Below, in pieces: positions 15,811 through 24,256 of a stretch of 53,388 bases of DNA. The stretch spans positions 1 through 53,388 of the forward strand of contig JBGYPP010000078.1 of NCBI GenBank assembly GCA_041838515.1, read 5' to 3'. Positions within the stretch are counted from its first letter, which is position 1, and each line of letters opens with the position of its first letter. This DNA comes from JBGYPP01 sp041838515. GTDB lineage: Bacteria; Bacillota; Clostridia; Lachnospirales; Lachnospiraceae. A program made the translations under genes and the position numbers. The notes beneath the pieces are model-generated. The model did no database searches. It saw only the letters and a program-made list of their open reading frames with translations, and was not told the origin of the DNA.

Positions 15811-16818
15811 ATGATAGAGCAGAAGTGGGAGAATATTTGGGAGAGGCCTTGGCGAATAGGGGAGGTGGAGCTGCCTCACCCTCTGATATTGGCTCCTATG
15901 GCTGGGGTGACGGATGCGCCCTATCGCATTTTGGCCAGCCGTCTGGGCGCAGCCATGTGCGGCATGGAGATGGTCAGCGCCAAGGCCATTTATTTTAACA
16001 ATAAGGGCACGGAATCCCTCCTGCGGGTAGATTCCCGGGAGGGTTTGTGCTCCCTGCAATTGTTCGGCTCTGACCCCTATATAGTCAGCGAGATGGCCAA
16101 ACGGGTGGAGGATGGGCCCTTTGTGCTGATAGATTTCAATATGGGCTGTCCGGTGCCCAAGGTGGTGGGCAATGGGGAGGGCAGCGCGCTGCTGCAAAAT
16201 CTGCCCCTGGCAGGCCGCATACTGGAGGCGCTGGTCAAGGCGGTGAAGAAGCCGGTTACAGTCAAAATACGCAAGGGCTTTGGTCTGGAGGATGACAGCG
16301 GGCTGGAGGCGGCCCGCATAGCGCAGGAGAGCGGAGTGGCGGCCGTGGCCGTCCATGGCCGCAGCCGGGAGCAGTATTACGGCGGACGGGCGGACTGGGA
16401 GGCCATAGGCAGGATCAAGCAGAGCCTGCGCATACCCGTCATAGGCAATGGGGATGTGGATTCCCCGCTGGCCGCTGTGGAGATGATGCGGCAGACAGGC
16501 TGTGATGGCGTGATGATAGGCCGGGCAGCCCAGGGCGATCCCTGGATTTTTTCCCGGTGCCTAACATATTTTCGTACAGGAGTCCTAGAGGACAGGCCCG
16601 GATGGGAGGAGCAAAAGGCCCTGGTGTTGGAGCATGGCCGGCTGCTTGTGGAGGAAAAGGGGGAGTATACGGCTGTGCGGGAGATGCGCAGACATCTGGC
16701 CTGGTACTCTGCCGGCCTGCCCGGATCGGCGGATTTCCGGCGTATGATCTGCACTATGGACAGTATGGCGGCTATGGAGGAGGCCATAGGGCATATCTGG
16801 CGGGAGGGGCGGGACTGA
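15811..16818 (+). CDS. dusB: tRNA-dihydrouridine synthase
   Basis: This 335-residue flavoenzyme reduces uridine to dihydrouridine in the tRNA D-loop. The N-terminal half is a TIM barrel with LAPMAGVTDAPYR. The catalytic loop NMGCPVPKVVGNGEG holds Cys113, which protonates the base, and NGDVDSPLAA and GCDGVMIGRAAQG bind FMN. The C-terminal helical domain is present. It starts 6 bases after coaX. Which uridine it modifies cannot be told. It is convergent with the rubrerythrin gene across a symmetrical terminator. Confidence 0.93.
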   Translation: MIEQKWENIWERPWRIGEVELPHPLILAPMAGVTDAPYRILASRLGAAMCGMEMVSAKAIYFNNKGTESLLRVDSREGLCSLQLFGSDPYIVSEMAKRVEDGPFVLIDFNMGCPVPKVVGNGEGSALLQNLPLAGRILEALVKAVKKPVTVKIRKGFGLEDDSGLEAARIAQESGVAAVAVHGRSREQYYGGRADWEAIGRIKQSLRIPVIGNGDVDSPLAAVEMMRQTGCDGVMIGRAAQGDPWIFSRCLTYFRTGVLEDRPGWEEQKALVLEHGRLLVEEKGEYTAVREMRRHLAWYSAGLPGSADFRRMICTMDSMAAMEEAIGHIWREGRD

Positions 16819-16859
16819 GATCCGCAGGATATGACCGGCATATTTTCGGACAAAAAAAG

Positions 16860-16888
16860 GCTGCCGCAGATTTTGCGGCAGCTCTTTT
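16860..16888. terminator. Bidirectional terminator between dusB and rubrerythrin
   Basis: GCTGCCGCA and TGCGGCAGC form a perfect 9-bp stem with a 5-base loop. A-run on the left and TCTTTT on the right let it stop transcripts from either side, as expected between convergent genes. Confidence 0.85.
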
Positions 16889-16894
16889 AACATC

Positions 16895-17434
16895 TTAGCT
16901 AAAATACCTCTTCAGCAGGCCCTCGAAAGCCTTGCCATGCCTTGCCTCGTCCCTGGCCATCTCGTGTACGGTGTCATGGATGGCATCCAGGCCCAGCTCC
17001 TTGGCCCTTTTGGCCAGGTCGGTCTTGCCCATGGTGGCGCCGTTCTCGGCATCCACGCGCATCTCCAGGTTCTTCTTCGTGGAGTTGGTAACTACCTCGC
17101 CCAGCAGCTCGGCAAAACGGGAGGCATGGTCAGCCTCTTCAAAAGCGGCCTTTTCCCAATACAGGCCTATCTCAGGATATCCCTCCCTGTGGGCAACCCT
17201 GGACATGGCAAGATACATGCCCACCTCGGTGCACTCGCCCTCGAAGTTGGCGCGCAGGTCAGCCAAGATATCCTCACGAACGCCCTGGGCTACGCCTACG
17301 ATATGCTCTGCCGCCCAAGTCCTCTCCCCGGTCTGCTGGGTGAACTTGGTGGAAGGCGCCTTACAGACGGGACATTCCAGGGGAGCCTCGCTGCCCTCGT
17401 GTACATAGCCGCAGACATTACATACGAACTTCAT
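16895..17434 (-). CDS. Reverse rubrerythrin (rubredoxin-ferritin-like diiron protein)
   Basis: This is a 179-residue peroxide-reducing protein of anaerobes. The rubredoxin domain comes first (Cys5, Cys8, Cys21, Cys24), which is the reverse of classical rubrerythrin. A four-helix diiron domain follows, with FEGECTEVGMY, FEEADHASRF and ARDEARHGKAFEG supplying Glu and His ligands. It likely reduces hydrogen peroxide, fed by NAD(P)H oxidoreductases. The start is the ATG at 17434, with GAGAGG about 8 bases before it. It lies 68 bases downstream of the PerR-type gene on the same strand, so the two are probably one operon. Its C-terminus reaches the shared terminator. Confidence 0.92.
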   Translation of the reverse strand: MKFVCNVCGYVHEGSEAPLECPVCKAPSTKFTQQTGERTWAAEHIVGVAQGVREDILADLRANFEGECTEVGMYLAMSRVAHREGYPEIGLYWEKAAFEEADHASRFAELLGEVVTNSTKKNLEMRVDAENGATMGKTDLAKRAKELGLDAIHDTVHEMARDEARHGKAFEGLLKRYFS

Positions 17435-17502
17435 AATAAAACCTCTCTTTCTGCCTCTGTGGAGGCGTTTGCTTGGTGTATTTTGGAAGAGGATGGCCTC
17501 TT

Positions 17503-17946
17503 TCAAAGCGTGGTTGCAGCTGAGGACTTCAGCCCCTCCTGGGTCTGGGCCTCCTGGGCGCAGTGGGCGCAAAGCCCGTAGAAATAGGTGGTATGCCCCT
17601 CCAGCCGGCCGGAGAAATCCCTGGGGGCCTGTAGACCCAGCCTGTCCAGATGGGATATCTGCGACTCCTGCAGCTCATAATCCTCCACCTTGCCGCATTT
17701 GCGGCAGAGGAAGTGGTAGTGGGGACGGCAGTCGGCATCGAAATGGTCCAAGCCATCGTCCAGGTGCAGACGGCGGATCTCGCCGGTCTCGCAGAGCAGG
17801 GCCAGATTGCGGTAGACGGTGCCGAGGCTGATGGAAGGCAGCTGTTGCCGCACATGGGTATAAATCACATCGGCCGTGGGGTGGTCCTTGCGGCCCATGA
17901 GAAAGGCCTTGATCAGTTCTCTTTGTTTGCTTCTCTTTAGCGGCAT
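17503..17946 (-). CDS. perR: Fur-family peroxide-sensing regulator
   Basis: This is a 147-residue metal-dependent repressor with an N-terminal winged helix and a C-terminal dimer domain. Structural zinc cysteines are Cys81/Cys84 and Cys126/Cys129. His22, Asp70, His76, His78 and Asp89 show exactly the spacing of the regulatory iron site of Bacillus subtilis PerR (His37, Asp85, His91, His93, Asp104). An aspartate at the last position favours PerR over Fur. It is followed by reverse rubrerythrin, a peroxide-defence gene. A PerR-box-like palindrome overlaps its own -10, suggesting autorepression. Confidence 0.88.
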   Translation of the reverse strand: MPLKRSKQRELIKAFLMGRKDHPTADVIYTHVRQQLPSISLGTVYRNLALLCETGEIRRLHLDDGLDHFDADCRPHYHFLCRKCGKVEDYELQESQISHLDRLGLQAPRDFSGRLEGHTTYFYGLCAHCAQEAQTQEGLKSSAATTL

Positions 17947-17978
17947 TTGGCCCCCTTAAAACAAATTAGTAATTATTC

Positions 17979-17993
17979 CTAAAATTATTATAG
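17979..17993 (-). promoter_or_regulatory. PerR-box-like operator
   Basis: On the minus strand it reads CTATAATAATTTTAG, a 7-1-7 near-palindrome that matches 12 of 15 positions of the PerR consensus TTATAATNATTATAA. It covers the -10 hexamer of the perR promoter, so bound repressor would block RNA polymerase. Confidence 0.65.
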
Positions 17994-18014
17994 ACCTGTT
18001 TTTGGGATTGTCAA
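17987..18014 (-). promoter_or_regulatory. Promoter of perR and rubrerythrin
   Basis: On the minus strand there is a perfect TTGACA (18014-18009), a 16-base spacer and a perfect TATAAT (17992-17987). It is one of the strongest promoters in the window. Confidence 0.8.
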
Positions 18015-18142
18015 TAGGTTAGCAATGACAAATCTTCGGATAGTTTTTGGGGCTGGAGGTCGGATATCCCGGAGCTATGGATGGGATGAAACTTTTTTGT
18101 TATAATATAAAAAATGGAGGCGAGGGTTTGGAGGCCTAGCGT

Positions 18143-19612
18143 ATGCGTTTTAAGACCAGATTGGGTATTACATTTGCTACAGTATTGTTGCTGCCTCTGC
18201 TGTTGATCTTTCTTTCCATCCTGTTGCTGGGCGTATATGTGGACGGGGCCGGCGGGGGAGATATACTGTCCAAGCTGGATTACGCCTGGCTGACCCGGGG
18301 AGTGTCGGCGGCCATGGCCTCGGCGGATGAGGCCTATGCCATGCTTAACGGCGAGAGGGTGTATACGGAGGGCCGGCTGGAGGATGTGTATTATCTGGAG
18401 CTGGTCAATGGGGATTTGCTGTCCAAGAATGTGTTTTTGGTGGGTAAAAAGGGGGATGAGGTCTATTACGCCGGCTCCTCAAAGACCAAGGAGCTGCTGC
18501 CCTACCTGCCGCCCTATGGCAAGGGTGGCGGCGTGGGCATGCCCGGATTCTATGAGAAGAATACCAGCTATTATATAAGGCAGATAGACTTCGCCTTTCG
18601 GGATGGGGATAAGGGCAGTCTCTATGTGGTGGCCGCCGTGCCGGCGCTGATTTCCAAGGAGGTGCTGGCGGATTTGCTGGTTTTGATGCTGCTGACCCTG
18701 GCTTTGACGGGATATTTTCTCACCCACTGGATCTACAGGGGGGTGATGCAGCCGGTGGGAGAGCTGAACCAGGCCATGCAGCATATCAAGGAGGGGCATT
18801 ATGACCATGTGCTGCCTAAGGATTTGGGCGGAGAGATAGGGCAGCTGTATACCAATTATGAGGAGATGAGGCTGAGGCTTAAGGAGAGCGAAGAGGAAAG
18901 CCGCCTGCACGCACGGCAGAATCGTGAGCTGATCAGCAATATTTCCCATGATCTCAAGACTCCAATTACCTCTATACGAGGATATGTGGAGGGGATTATG
19001 GACGGCGTTGCGGATACTCCGGAAAAGATGGACAGATATATCAGGACCATATACAACAAGGCCAATGACCTGGCCAGGTTGATTAACGAGCTGACCCTGT
19101 ACTCCAATATAGAAAACAATACCATACCCTACAATTTCCATAGGATACGTGTGAAAGACTATTTCCGGGACTGCATTGAGGAGGTGGGTCTGGAGCTGGA
19201 GGGGGGCAATATACAGCTGGAATACACCAATCTGGTGGAGGAGGATGCCCAGATCATCGCCGACCCGGAGCAGCTCAAAAAAGTGATGAATAATGTACTG
19301 GGCAACAGCGTAAAATATATGGACAAGCCCCAGGGCCGCATTTCCATACGCCTGCAGGAGCAGGATGGGGGCATACTGGTGGAGATATGCGACAACGGCC
19401 CCGGCATCGCTCAGTCGGATATAGACAAAGTCTTTGAACGTTTTTATCGCAGTGACGCCTCCCGCAATACCAGCCTGGGGGGCAGCGGCATAGGCCTGTC
19501 TATAGTCAAAAAGATCATAGAGGACCACAGCGGGTATGTCTGGGCCACTTCCCGGGAGGGGGAGGGGGCCTGTGTGCATTTTGTGATTAAGCGGTATAGG
19601 GAGCTGGAGTAA
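18143..19612 (+). CDS. Sensor histidine kinase
   Basis: This is a 489-residue membrane kinase. Transmembrane helix 1 is at about 8-33, an extracytoplasmic sensor of about 140 residues has no domain I can name, and helix 2 is at about 174-196. A HAMP region follows. The HisKA domain has phospho-acceptor His269 in SNISHDLKTPITS, and the HATPase domain shows DNGPGI and GGSGIGLSIVKKI. It should phosphorylate the OmpR-type regulator encoded downstream. A TATAAT at 18101-18106 with a weak -35 lies upstream. The signal is unknown. A 148-base gap separates it from its partner, more than usual. Confidence 0.9.
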   Translation: MRFKTRLGITFATVLLLPLLLIFLSILLLGVYVDGAGGGDILSKLDYAWLTRGVSAAMASADEAYAMLNGERVYTEGRLEDVYYLELVNGDLLSKNVFLVGKKGDEVYYAGSSKTKELLPYLPPYGKGGGVGMPGFYEKNTSYYIRQIDFAFRDGDKGSLYVVAAVPALISKEVLADLLVLMLLTLALTGYFLTHWIYRGVMQPVGELNQAMQHIKEGHYDHVLPKDLGGEIGQLYTNYEEMRLRLKESEEESRLHARQNRELISNISHDLKTPITSIRGYVEGIMDGVADTPEKMDRYIRTIYNKANDLARLINELTLYSNIENNTIPYNFHRIRVKDYFRDCIEEVGLELEGGNIQLEYTNLVEEDAQIIADPEQLKKVMNNVLGNSVKYMDKPQGRISIRLQEQDGGILVEICDNGPGIAQSDIDKVFERFYRSDASRNTSLGGSGIGLSIVKKIIEDHSGYVWATSREGEGACVHFVIKRYRELE

Positions 19613-19760
19613 GCGTATAGGCAAAGGGGGAATGTAGCCTGGGTAATGGCGGGGAATATGGTAAAAAGCCGAATATCCAAGGGTGAAATGGAAAAAGCCC
19701 ATTGGCCAAAAGCCAAGTAGCCGAACTGCCCAAGCAAAGGTTAGCCAAAAGGAGGAGCGC

Positions 19761-20453
19761 ATGGCGAAGATTTTGATTATTGAGGACGAGGTAGAAATCG
19801 CAGATTTGGAAAAGGATTATCTGGAATTGTCAGACTTCTCCGTGTCCATTTGCCATACTGGGGATGCGGGCGTAGAGATGGCGCTGTCGGAGGAGGTGGA
19901 TCTGGTCATATTGGATCTGATGCTGCCGGGCATGGACGGCTTTGAGGTGTGCAAGCGCATACGGGAGGAGAAGAATGTGCCCATATTGATGGTGTCGGCC
20001 AAAAAGGATGATATAGACAAGATACGGGGTCTGGGTCTGGGCGCGGACGACTATATCACCAAGCCCTTTAGCCCCAGCGAGCTGGTGGCCAGGGTCAAGG
20101 CCCATTTGGCGCGGTATGACCGTCTGGTGGGCATGAACCAGAAGCCCCAGAACGAGGTGGTGGAGATACGAGGCATTCGCATAGACAAGACTGCCAGGCG
20201 GGTGTATGTCCATGGCGTGGAAAAGAATTTCACCACCAAGGAATTTGATCTGCTGACCTTTTTGGCGGAAAATCCCAATCATGTGTATACAAAAGAAGAG
20301 TTGTTCCGGGAAATCTGGGCCATGGACTCTGTGGGTGATATAGCCACAGTCACAGTGCATATCAAAAAAATTCGGGAAAAAATCGAGGAGAATACGGCCA
20401 AGCCCCAGTATATAGAAACCATCTGGGGAGTGGGCTACCGTTTCAAAATCTGA
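19761..20453 (+). CDS. OmpR/PhoB-family response regulator
   Basis: This 230-residue DNA-binding regulator has a receiver domain with the acidic pocket IIEDE, phospho-acceptor Asp52 in LDLMLPGMDG and the conserved lysine in ITKPFSP. A C-terminal winged helix (KNFTTKEFDLLTFLAENPNH to TIWGVGYRF) follows. The ATG at 19761 has AAAAGGAGGAG upstream. It is paired with the histidine kinase before it. Its stop overlaps the ATG of the RNA methyltransferase by one base, so the three genes are probably one transcript. Target genes cannot be seen from this window. Confidence 0.93.
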   Translation: MAKILIIEDEVEIADLEKDYLELSDFSVSICHTGDAGVEMALSEEVDLVILDLMLPGMDGFEVCKRIREEKNVPILMVSAKKDDIDKIRGLGLGADDYITKPFSPSELVARVKAHLARYDRLVGMNQKPQNEVVEIRGIRIDKTARRVYVHGVEKNFTTKEFDLLTFLAENPNHVYTKEELFREIWAMDSVGDIATVTVHIKKIREKIEENTAKPQYIETIWGVGYRFKI

Positions 20454-21925
20454 TGAAAAAGAAAAAAAAAGAGCAGAGTAAGGCCGGGCAGTCCCGGGCT
20501 GTGGAGGGAGGAGGCCTGCCCCAAGGCTTTGCGGATAGTCTGGCTCCCTTGCTGGCGGACTGGGAAGAGGGGGATAGGCGGGCTTTTTTTGCCGCCTTAA
20601 TGGGGCCTCCCTTTCGGGCTCTGCGGGTCAATGCCCTAAAGCCGGGGTATGCCTCCTTTGACCCTGGGGAATACTGGGATGTGGAGGCCCTGGCCTGGGA
20701 GAGTCGGGGATATAGATTGCTGGGAGAGGATGCGCCGGCTGCCCTGGCCTGGCATCAGTGCGGCCTCTATTATATGCAGGAACCCAGCGCCATGGCGCCG
20801 GTCTGGTTTCTGGATCCCAGGCCCGGGGAGAGGGTGCTGGATCTGTGCGCGGCCCCTGGAGGGAAGAGCGGGCAGATAGCCGCCGCTATGGAGGGCAGGG
20901 GGCTGCTGTTGGCCAACGAAGTGGATGGGGCCAGGGCACAGATATTGTCGGAGAATATGGAGAGGCTGGGTGTGCAGTTCTCTTATGTGACATCCATGGC
21001 TCCGGAGGCTCTGGCCAGCCGTTTTTGTCAATATTTTGACAAAATTTTGGTGGATGCGCCTTGCAGCGGGGAGGGGATGTTTGCCAAGAGCGCCGAGGCC
21101 AGGGGACAGTGGTCGCCCCAACTGGTGCGGGATTGCGCCCGTCGGCAAAGGGAGATTCTGGCTAGGGCTGGGGCCATGCTGCGCCCGGGAGGACGGCTGG
21201 TATATTCCACCTGTACCTTTGCTCCGGAGGAGAATGAGGAGGTGGTATCCGCTTTTCTGGAGGCCCATGGGGATTTCTCGGCAGTCGGGCCGGGGGATTT
21301 GCCCCCGGGCATAGACAGGGGTCTGGTTCCGGGCTGTTACAGGCTCTGGCCTCACAGGGCCAGGAGCAATGGGCATTTTGTGGCTGTGTTGGAAAGGGAT
21401 GGCATCCGGGGAGGCCTCTGGCAGGTGTCGCCCTCCTCCGGGGAGGGAGAATATCCCATCCGAAGCCGCAGCCGCAGACTCAAAAGAGAGGATTTTCGAG
21501 AGGAGGCGGCCTTGGTGGCGGCCTTTTGCCGGGAGAATCTCAGAGAGGGCGAACTGCCCTGGTGGGCTAGGGAGGGGCGTTGGTGGCGGCGAGGGGAGCA
21601 GATCTATGCCCTGCCGGAGGAGCGCCTGGACTTGGAGGGCTTGCGTCTGCTGAGGGCAGGCCTGCACATAGGCAGCTGCCAACGGGGGCGCTTTGCCCCC
21701 TCCCATGCGCTGGCCCTGGTATTGTCGCCCGCTGAGGCTATTAGGGTACTGGAACTGGATGGGGAGCTGGCCAGGGAGTATTTGGCCGGCCAGGCCTGGG
21801 CGGATGGGCGTATATCTGAGGATGGCTGGTATCTGCTGTGCCATGGGGGTTATTCCCTGGGCTGGGGAAGGGCAGCCGGAGGCAGGATGAAAAACCATTA
21901 TCCCAAGGGATTGAGGCGGCATTGA
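20453..21925 (+). CDS. RsmF/NOL1-type rRNA (cytosine-C5) methyltransferase
   Basis: This is a 490-residue SAM-dependent RNA methyltransferase. The SAM site is CAAPGGKSGQIAAAMEGRG, and the two catalytic cysteines lie in DAPCSGEGMF and YSTCTFAPEENE, the pair typical of m5C RNA methyltransferases. The extra C-terminal region of about 170 residues (ending LCHGGYSLGWGR) fits RsmF-like proteins rather than RsmB. It starts within the stop of the response regulator. The first codons are ATG AAA AAG AAA AAA AAA, a run of nine A next to the start, which could be prone to slippage. Confidence 0.88.
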   Translation: MKKKKKEQSKAGQSRAVEGGGLPQGFADSLAPLLADWEEGDRRAFFAALMGPPFRALRVNALKPGYASFDPGEYWDVEALAWESRGYRLLGEDAPAALAWHQCGLYYMQEPSAMAPVWFLDPRPGERVLDLCAAPGGKSGQIAAAMEGRGLLLANEVDGARAQILSENMERLGVQFSYVTSMAPEALASRFCQYFDKILVDAPCSGEGMFAKSAEARGQWSPQLVRDCARRQREILARAGAMLRPGGRLVYSTCTFAPEENEEVVSAFLEAHGDFSAVGPGDLPPGIDRGLVPGCYRLWPHRARSNGHFVAVLERDGIRGGLWQVSPSSGEGEYPIRSRSRRLKREDFREEAALVAAFCRENLREGELPWWAREGRWWRRGEQIYALPEERLDLEGLRLLRAGLHIGSCQRGRFAPSHALALVLSPAEAIRVLELDGELAREYLAGQAWADGRISEDGWYLLCHGGYSLGWGRAAGGRMKNHYPKGLRRH

Positions 21926-21930
21926 CGACT

Positions 21931-21960
21931 TTGGACAAAGGGAAGGGTATTTGTTATACT
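21931..21960 (+). promoter_or_regulatory. Promoter of the sugar ABC importer operon
   Basis: TTGGAC, an 18-base spacer and TATACT lie in the 112-base gap between the methyltransferase and the binding-protein gene. No operator or catabolite site was evident. Confidence 0.5.
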
Positions 21961-22037
21961 AAGGTGGCAACATTGTGCAGACATCAGGCTTAGGCAGAAG
22001 AGGGTCATACAAAATAGATGGCAAAGGAGAGGAGATA

Positions 22038-23300
22038 ATGAAGAATTGGAAGATAGCGGCGCTGGCCCTGCTGGGCGCGCTGGCCCTGTCGGCCTGCGGC
22101 CGCCAGGAGAGCCGGGCGGTGGAAAGCGGCACGGAGGCGGCCCAGGCCGTGGAACTGACCTTTTGGTCCCCCACCTGGCACAAGGATGCGGATGAACAGG
22201 TTATAGCGGCCTTTGAGGCGCAGAATCCGGATATAGATATCGTGCCCTCTTATTATTCCTCAGACGATATCAAGACCAACCTCAAGGTGGCGGCCTCCTC
22301 CAACACCCTGCCAGATATGTGGTATATGTGGGGCGGGGGCAATTACGCCAATTATTATGCAAAGTCGGACCTGTGTTATGATTTGACGGCCTATGCCCAG
22401 GAGCATGGCTGGACGGACAAGTACATACCCTCGGCGCTGGAGTTGTGTACCTATGACGGCAGGATCATAGCCCTGCCCCAGGTGTATACGGGTTTGGTTA
22501 TGTGGTATAGGACGGATATCTTTGCGGAATATGGTCTGAAGCCTCCGGCCACCATGGAGGAGCTGGATGCCATCTGCGCTACCCTCAAGGAGAATGGAGT
22601 GACTCCTTTCTCTACCGGAGCCAAACATATCTATCGCTATGGAGAGGCTTTGCTGGAGCATTATGCCGGCGCCCAGGGCCATGACGAACTCAATGCGCTG
22701 GAGGCGGATTGGAGCCAGTCCGAGGCTGTGGCCCAGGCCTTTGCCCACCTCAAGCGCTGGGGGGATGCCGGCTATTTCCAAGAGGGTTTTATTACGGATG
22801 ACGGGGCCAATGCCAAGATGTATGTGTTTAGCGGCAGCACGGCAATGGTAATAGACAATTCCGGCATGGCCTCGGATGTGGTGGCCAATGGGTATGACAG
22901 TTCTTTGTACTCTTTCTTTCCCCTGCCGGTGGGCCGGGTGTCCGCCTATGTAAAGGTGAGCCAGTTCAACAAGAATTTGTCGCCGGAGAAGTTGGAGGCC
23001 GCCATGCGGTTCTGGGATTACTATTATTCCCAGGAGAGCCTGGATGCGCATGACTCCATAGAGCAGCCCACGGCCATAGCCGGGGCCAAGCTGTCTGAGG
23101 CCATGTCCCTGGCGGACGGCATGCTGGAGGCCATAGACGGAGCCGGCAGTTATACCACCACGGATCTCCATGTGCCCAGCCAGGTGATGGATGTCATCTT
23201 TGCCTCCGGGGAGGCGGTGATGCTGGGAGAGATGGCTCCGGAGGACTTGGGCAAGGCTGTGGAGGCGGCTGCCAAGACATACAGGGCGGCCAATCCTTGA
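22038..23300 (+). CDS. Extracellular sugar-binding lipoprotein of an ABC importer
   Basis: This is a 420-residue family 1 solute-binding protein. A lipoprotein signal peptide ends at LSAC with Cys20 as the lipidated residue, so the mature protein is tethered outside the membrane. Family features include VELTFWSPTWHKDADEQVI, the SSNTLPDMWYMWGG segment and YRTDIFAEYGLKPPATMEEL. The ATG at 22038 follows AAAGGAGAGGAG. It is the first gene of a three-gene importer set of the CUT1 (oligosaccharide) type. The sugar is not predictable. Confidence 0.92.
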   Translation: MKNWKIAALALLGALALSACGRQESRAVESGTEAAQAVELTFWSPTWHKDADEQVIAAFEAQNPDIDIVPSYYSSDDIKTNLKVAASSNTLPDMWYMWGGGNYANYYAKSDLCYDLTAYAQEHGWTDKYIPSALELCTYDGRIIALPQVYTGLVMWYRTDIFAEYGLKPPATMEELDAICATLKENGVTPFSTGAKHIYRYGEALLEHYAGAQGHDELNALEADWSQSEAVAQAFAHLKRWGDAGYFQEGFITDDGANAKMYVFSGSTAMVIDNSGMASDVVANGYDSSLYSFFPLPVGRVSAYVKVSQFNKNLSPEKLEAAMRFWDYYYSQESLDAHDSIEQPTAIAGAKLSEAMSLADGMLEAIDGAGSYTTTDLHVPSQVMDVIFASGEAVMLGEMAPEDLGKAVEAAAKTYRAANP

Positions 23301-23371
23301 TGCACGGATAGAGCGGCGGGGGGCGGCTTTGGGGAGTCGCCCCCGGGCTGTAAGAGGGCATATGGGGGGTA

Positions 23372-24247
23372 ATGGTGGGGAGCAAGGCTATAGAGAGGTG
23401 GAAGAGCTGGAGCCTGGTGCTGCCGGCCTTGGTGATATTCACTTTGGTCATACTGGCGCCGGCCCTTTTTTCCCTGGTTTTGAGTTTTTTTGCCTGGGAC
23501 GGCCTGGGTGGCATGCGATTCGTGGGTCTGGGCAATTACCGGGCCCTGTTTTTCCAAGACCAGGTATTTTGGACGGCCTTAAAGAACAATCTGCTCTGGG
23601 TGCTGATGAACCTGGGCATTACCATGGGCCTGGCCTTTGGCCTGGCGCTGGCGCTGAATGGCCGCATACGGGGGAGGGTGGTGTTTCGGGGAATTTTCTA
23701 CTTTCCCTATCTTCTCTCCTGGGTCATAGCCGGCATACTGTGGAAGTGGATATACAATCCCAACTTTGGTCTGTTGGCCGCCGGCCATAGATGGCTGTGG
23801 CCGGATGCGGCCGTGCCTCAGGTCCTGGCCAATGGGGGCATAGCGCTGGCGGCCGTATTCCTGGCTGCATTGTGGCAGGGCATAGGCCAGCCGGTGCTGT
23901 ACTTTTTGGCGGGCCTGCAGACCTTGCCGCCGGATATGCTGGAGGCGGCCAGGATGGACGGGGCTAAGGGGCCGGCACTGCTGTGGCTGGTGGTCCTGCC
24001 CATGATGAGGGAGAGTCTTTTGATAGTCACGGCTACCCAGGTCATAGCCTCTCTCAAGCTATACGACATCATACAGGTGATGACCGGCGGCGGCCCGGCC
24101 GGAGCCACCCAGACCCTGGCCACCTATATGTACAGCCAGACCTTTGTCTACAACCAATATGGCATGGGCAGCGCAGTGGCCATGGTGATGGTGGCCTTGA
24201 TGGCGGGCATTATCGTGCCCTATGTCATATATACGGCCAGGGAGTAA
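23372..24247 (+). CDS. Sugar ABC transporter permease (MalF/UgpA type)
   Basis: This 291-residue inner-membrane permease has six predicted helices and the cytoplasmic EAA loop (LEAARMDGAKGPALLWLVVLP region near residues 190-210) that docks the ATPase. The N-terminus WSLVLPALVIFTLVILAP is typical of the MalF-like half of CUT1 importers. It pairs with the next gene to form the pore for sugar delivered by the lipoprotein. The start ATG 23372 follows a G-rich site. A 71-base gap separates it from the binding-protein gene. No ATPase gene is nearby. Confidence 0.92.
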   Translation: MVGSKAIERWKSWSLVLPALVIFTLVILAPALFSLVLSFFAWDGLGGMRFVGLGNYRALFFQDQVFWTALKNNLLWVLMNLGITMGLAFGLALALNGRIRGRVVFRGIFYFPYLLSWVIAGILWKWIYNPNFGLLAAGHRWLWPDAAVPQVLANGGIALAAVFLAALWQGIGQPVLYFLAGLQTLPPDMLEAARMDGAKGPALLWLVVLPMMRESLLIVTATQVIASLKLYDIIQVMTGGGPAGATQTLATYMYSQTFVYNQYGMGSAVAMVMVALMAGIIVPYVIYTARE

Positions 24248-24256
24248 GGGGGAGTT

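Noticed and set aside
14791..16356. A 521-codon minus-strand open frame
   Set aside because: It is antisense to the DUF6145-like gene, coaX and dusB and results from scarce TTA, CTA and TCA codons. It has no ribosome-binding site or domain pattern.
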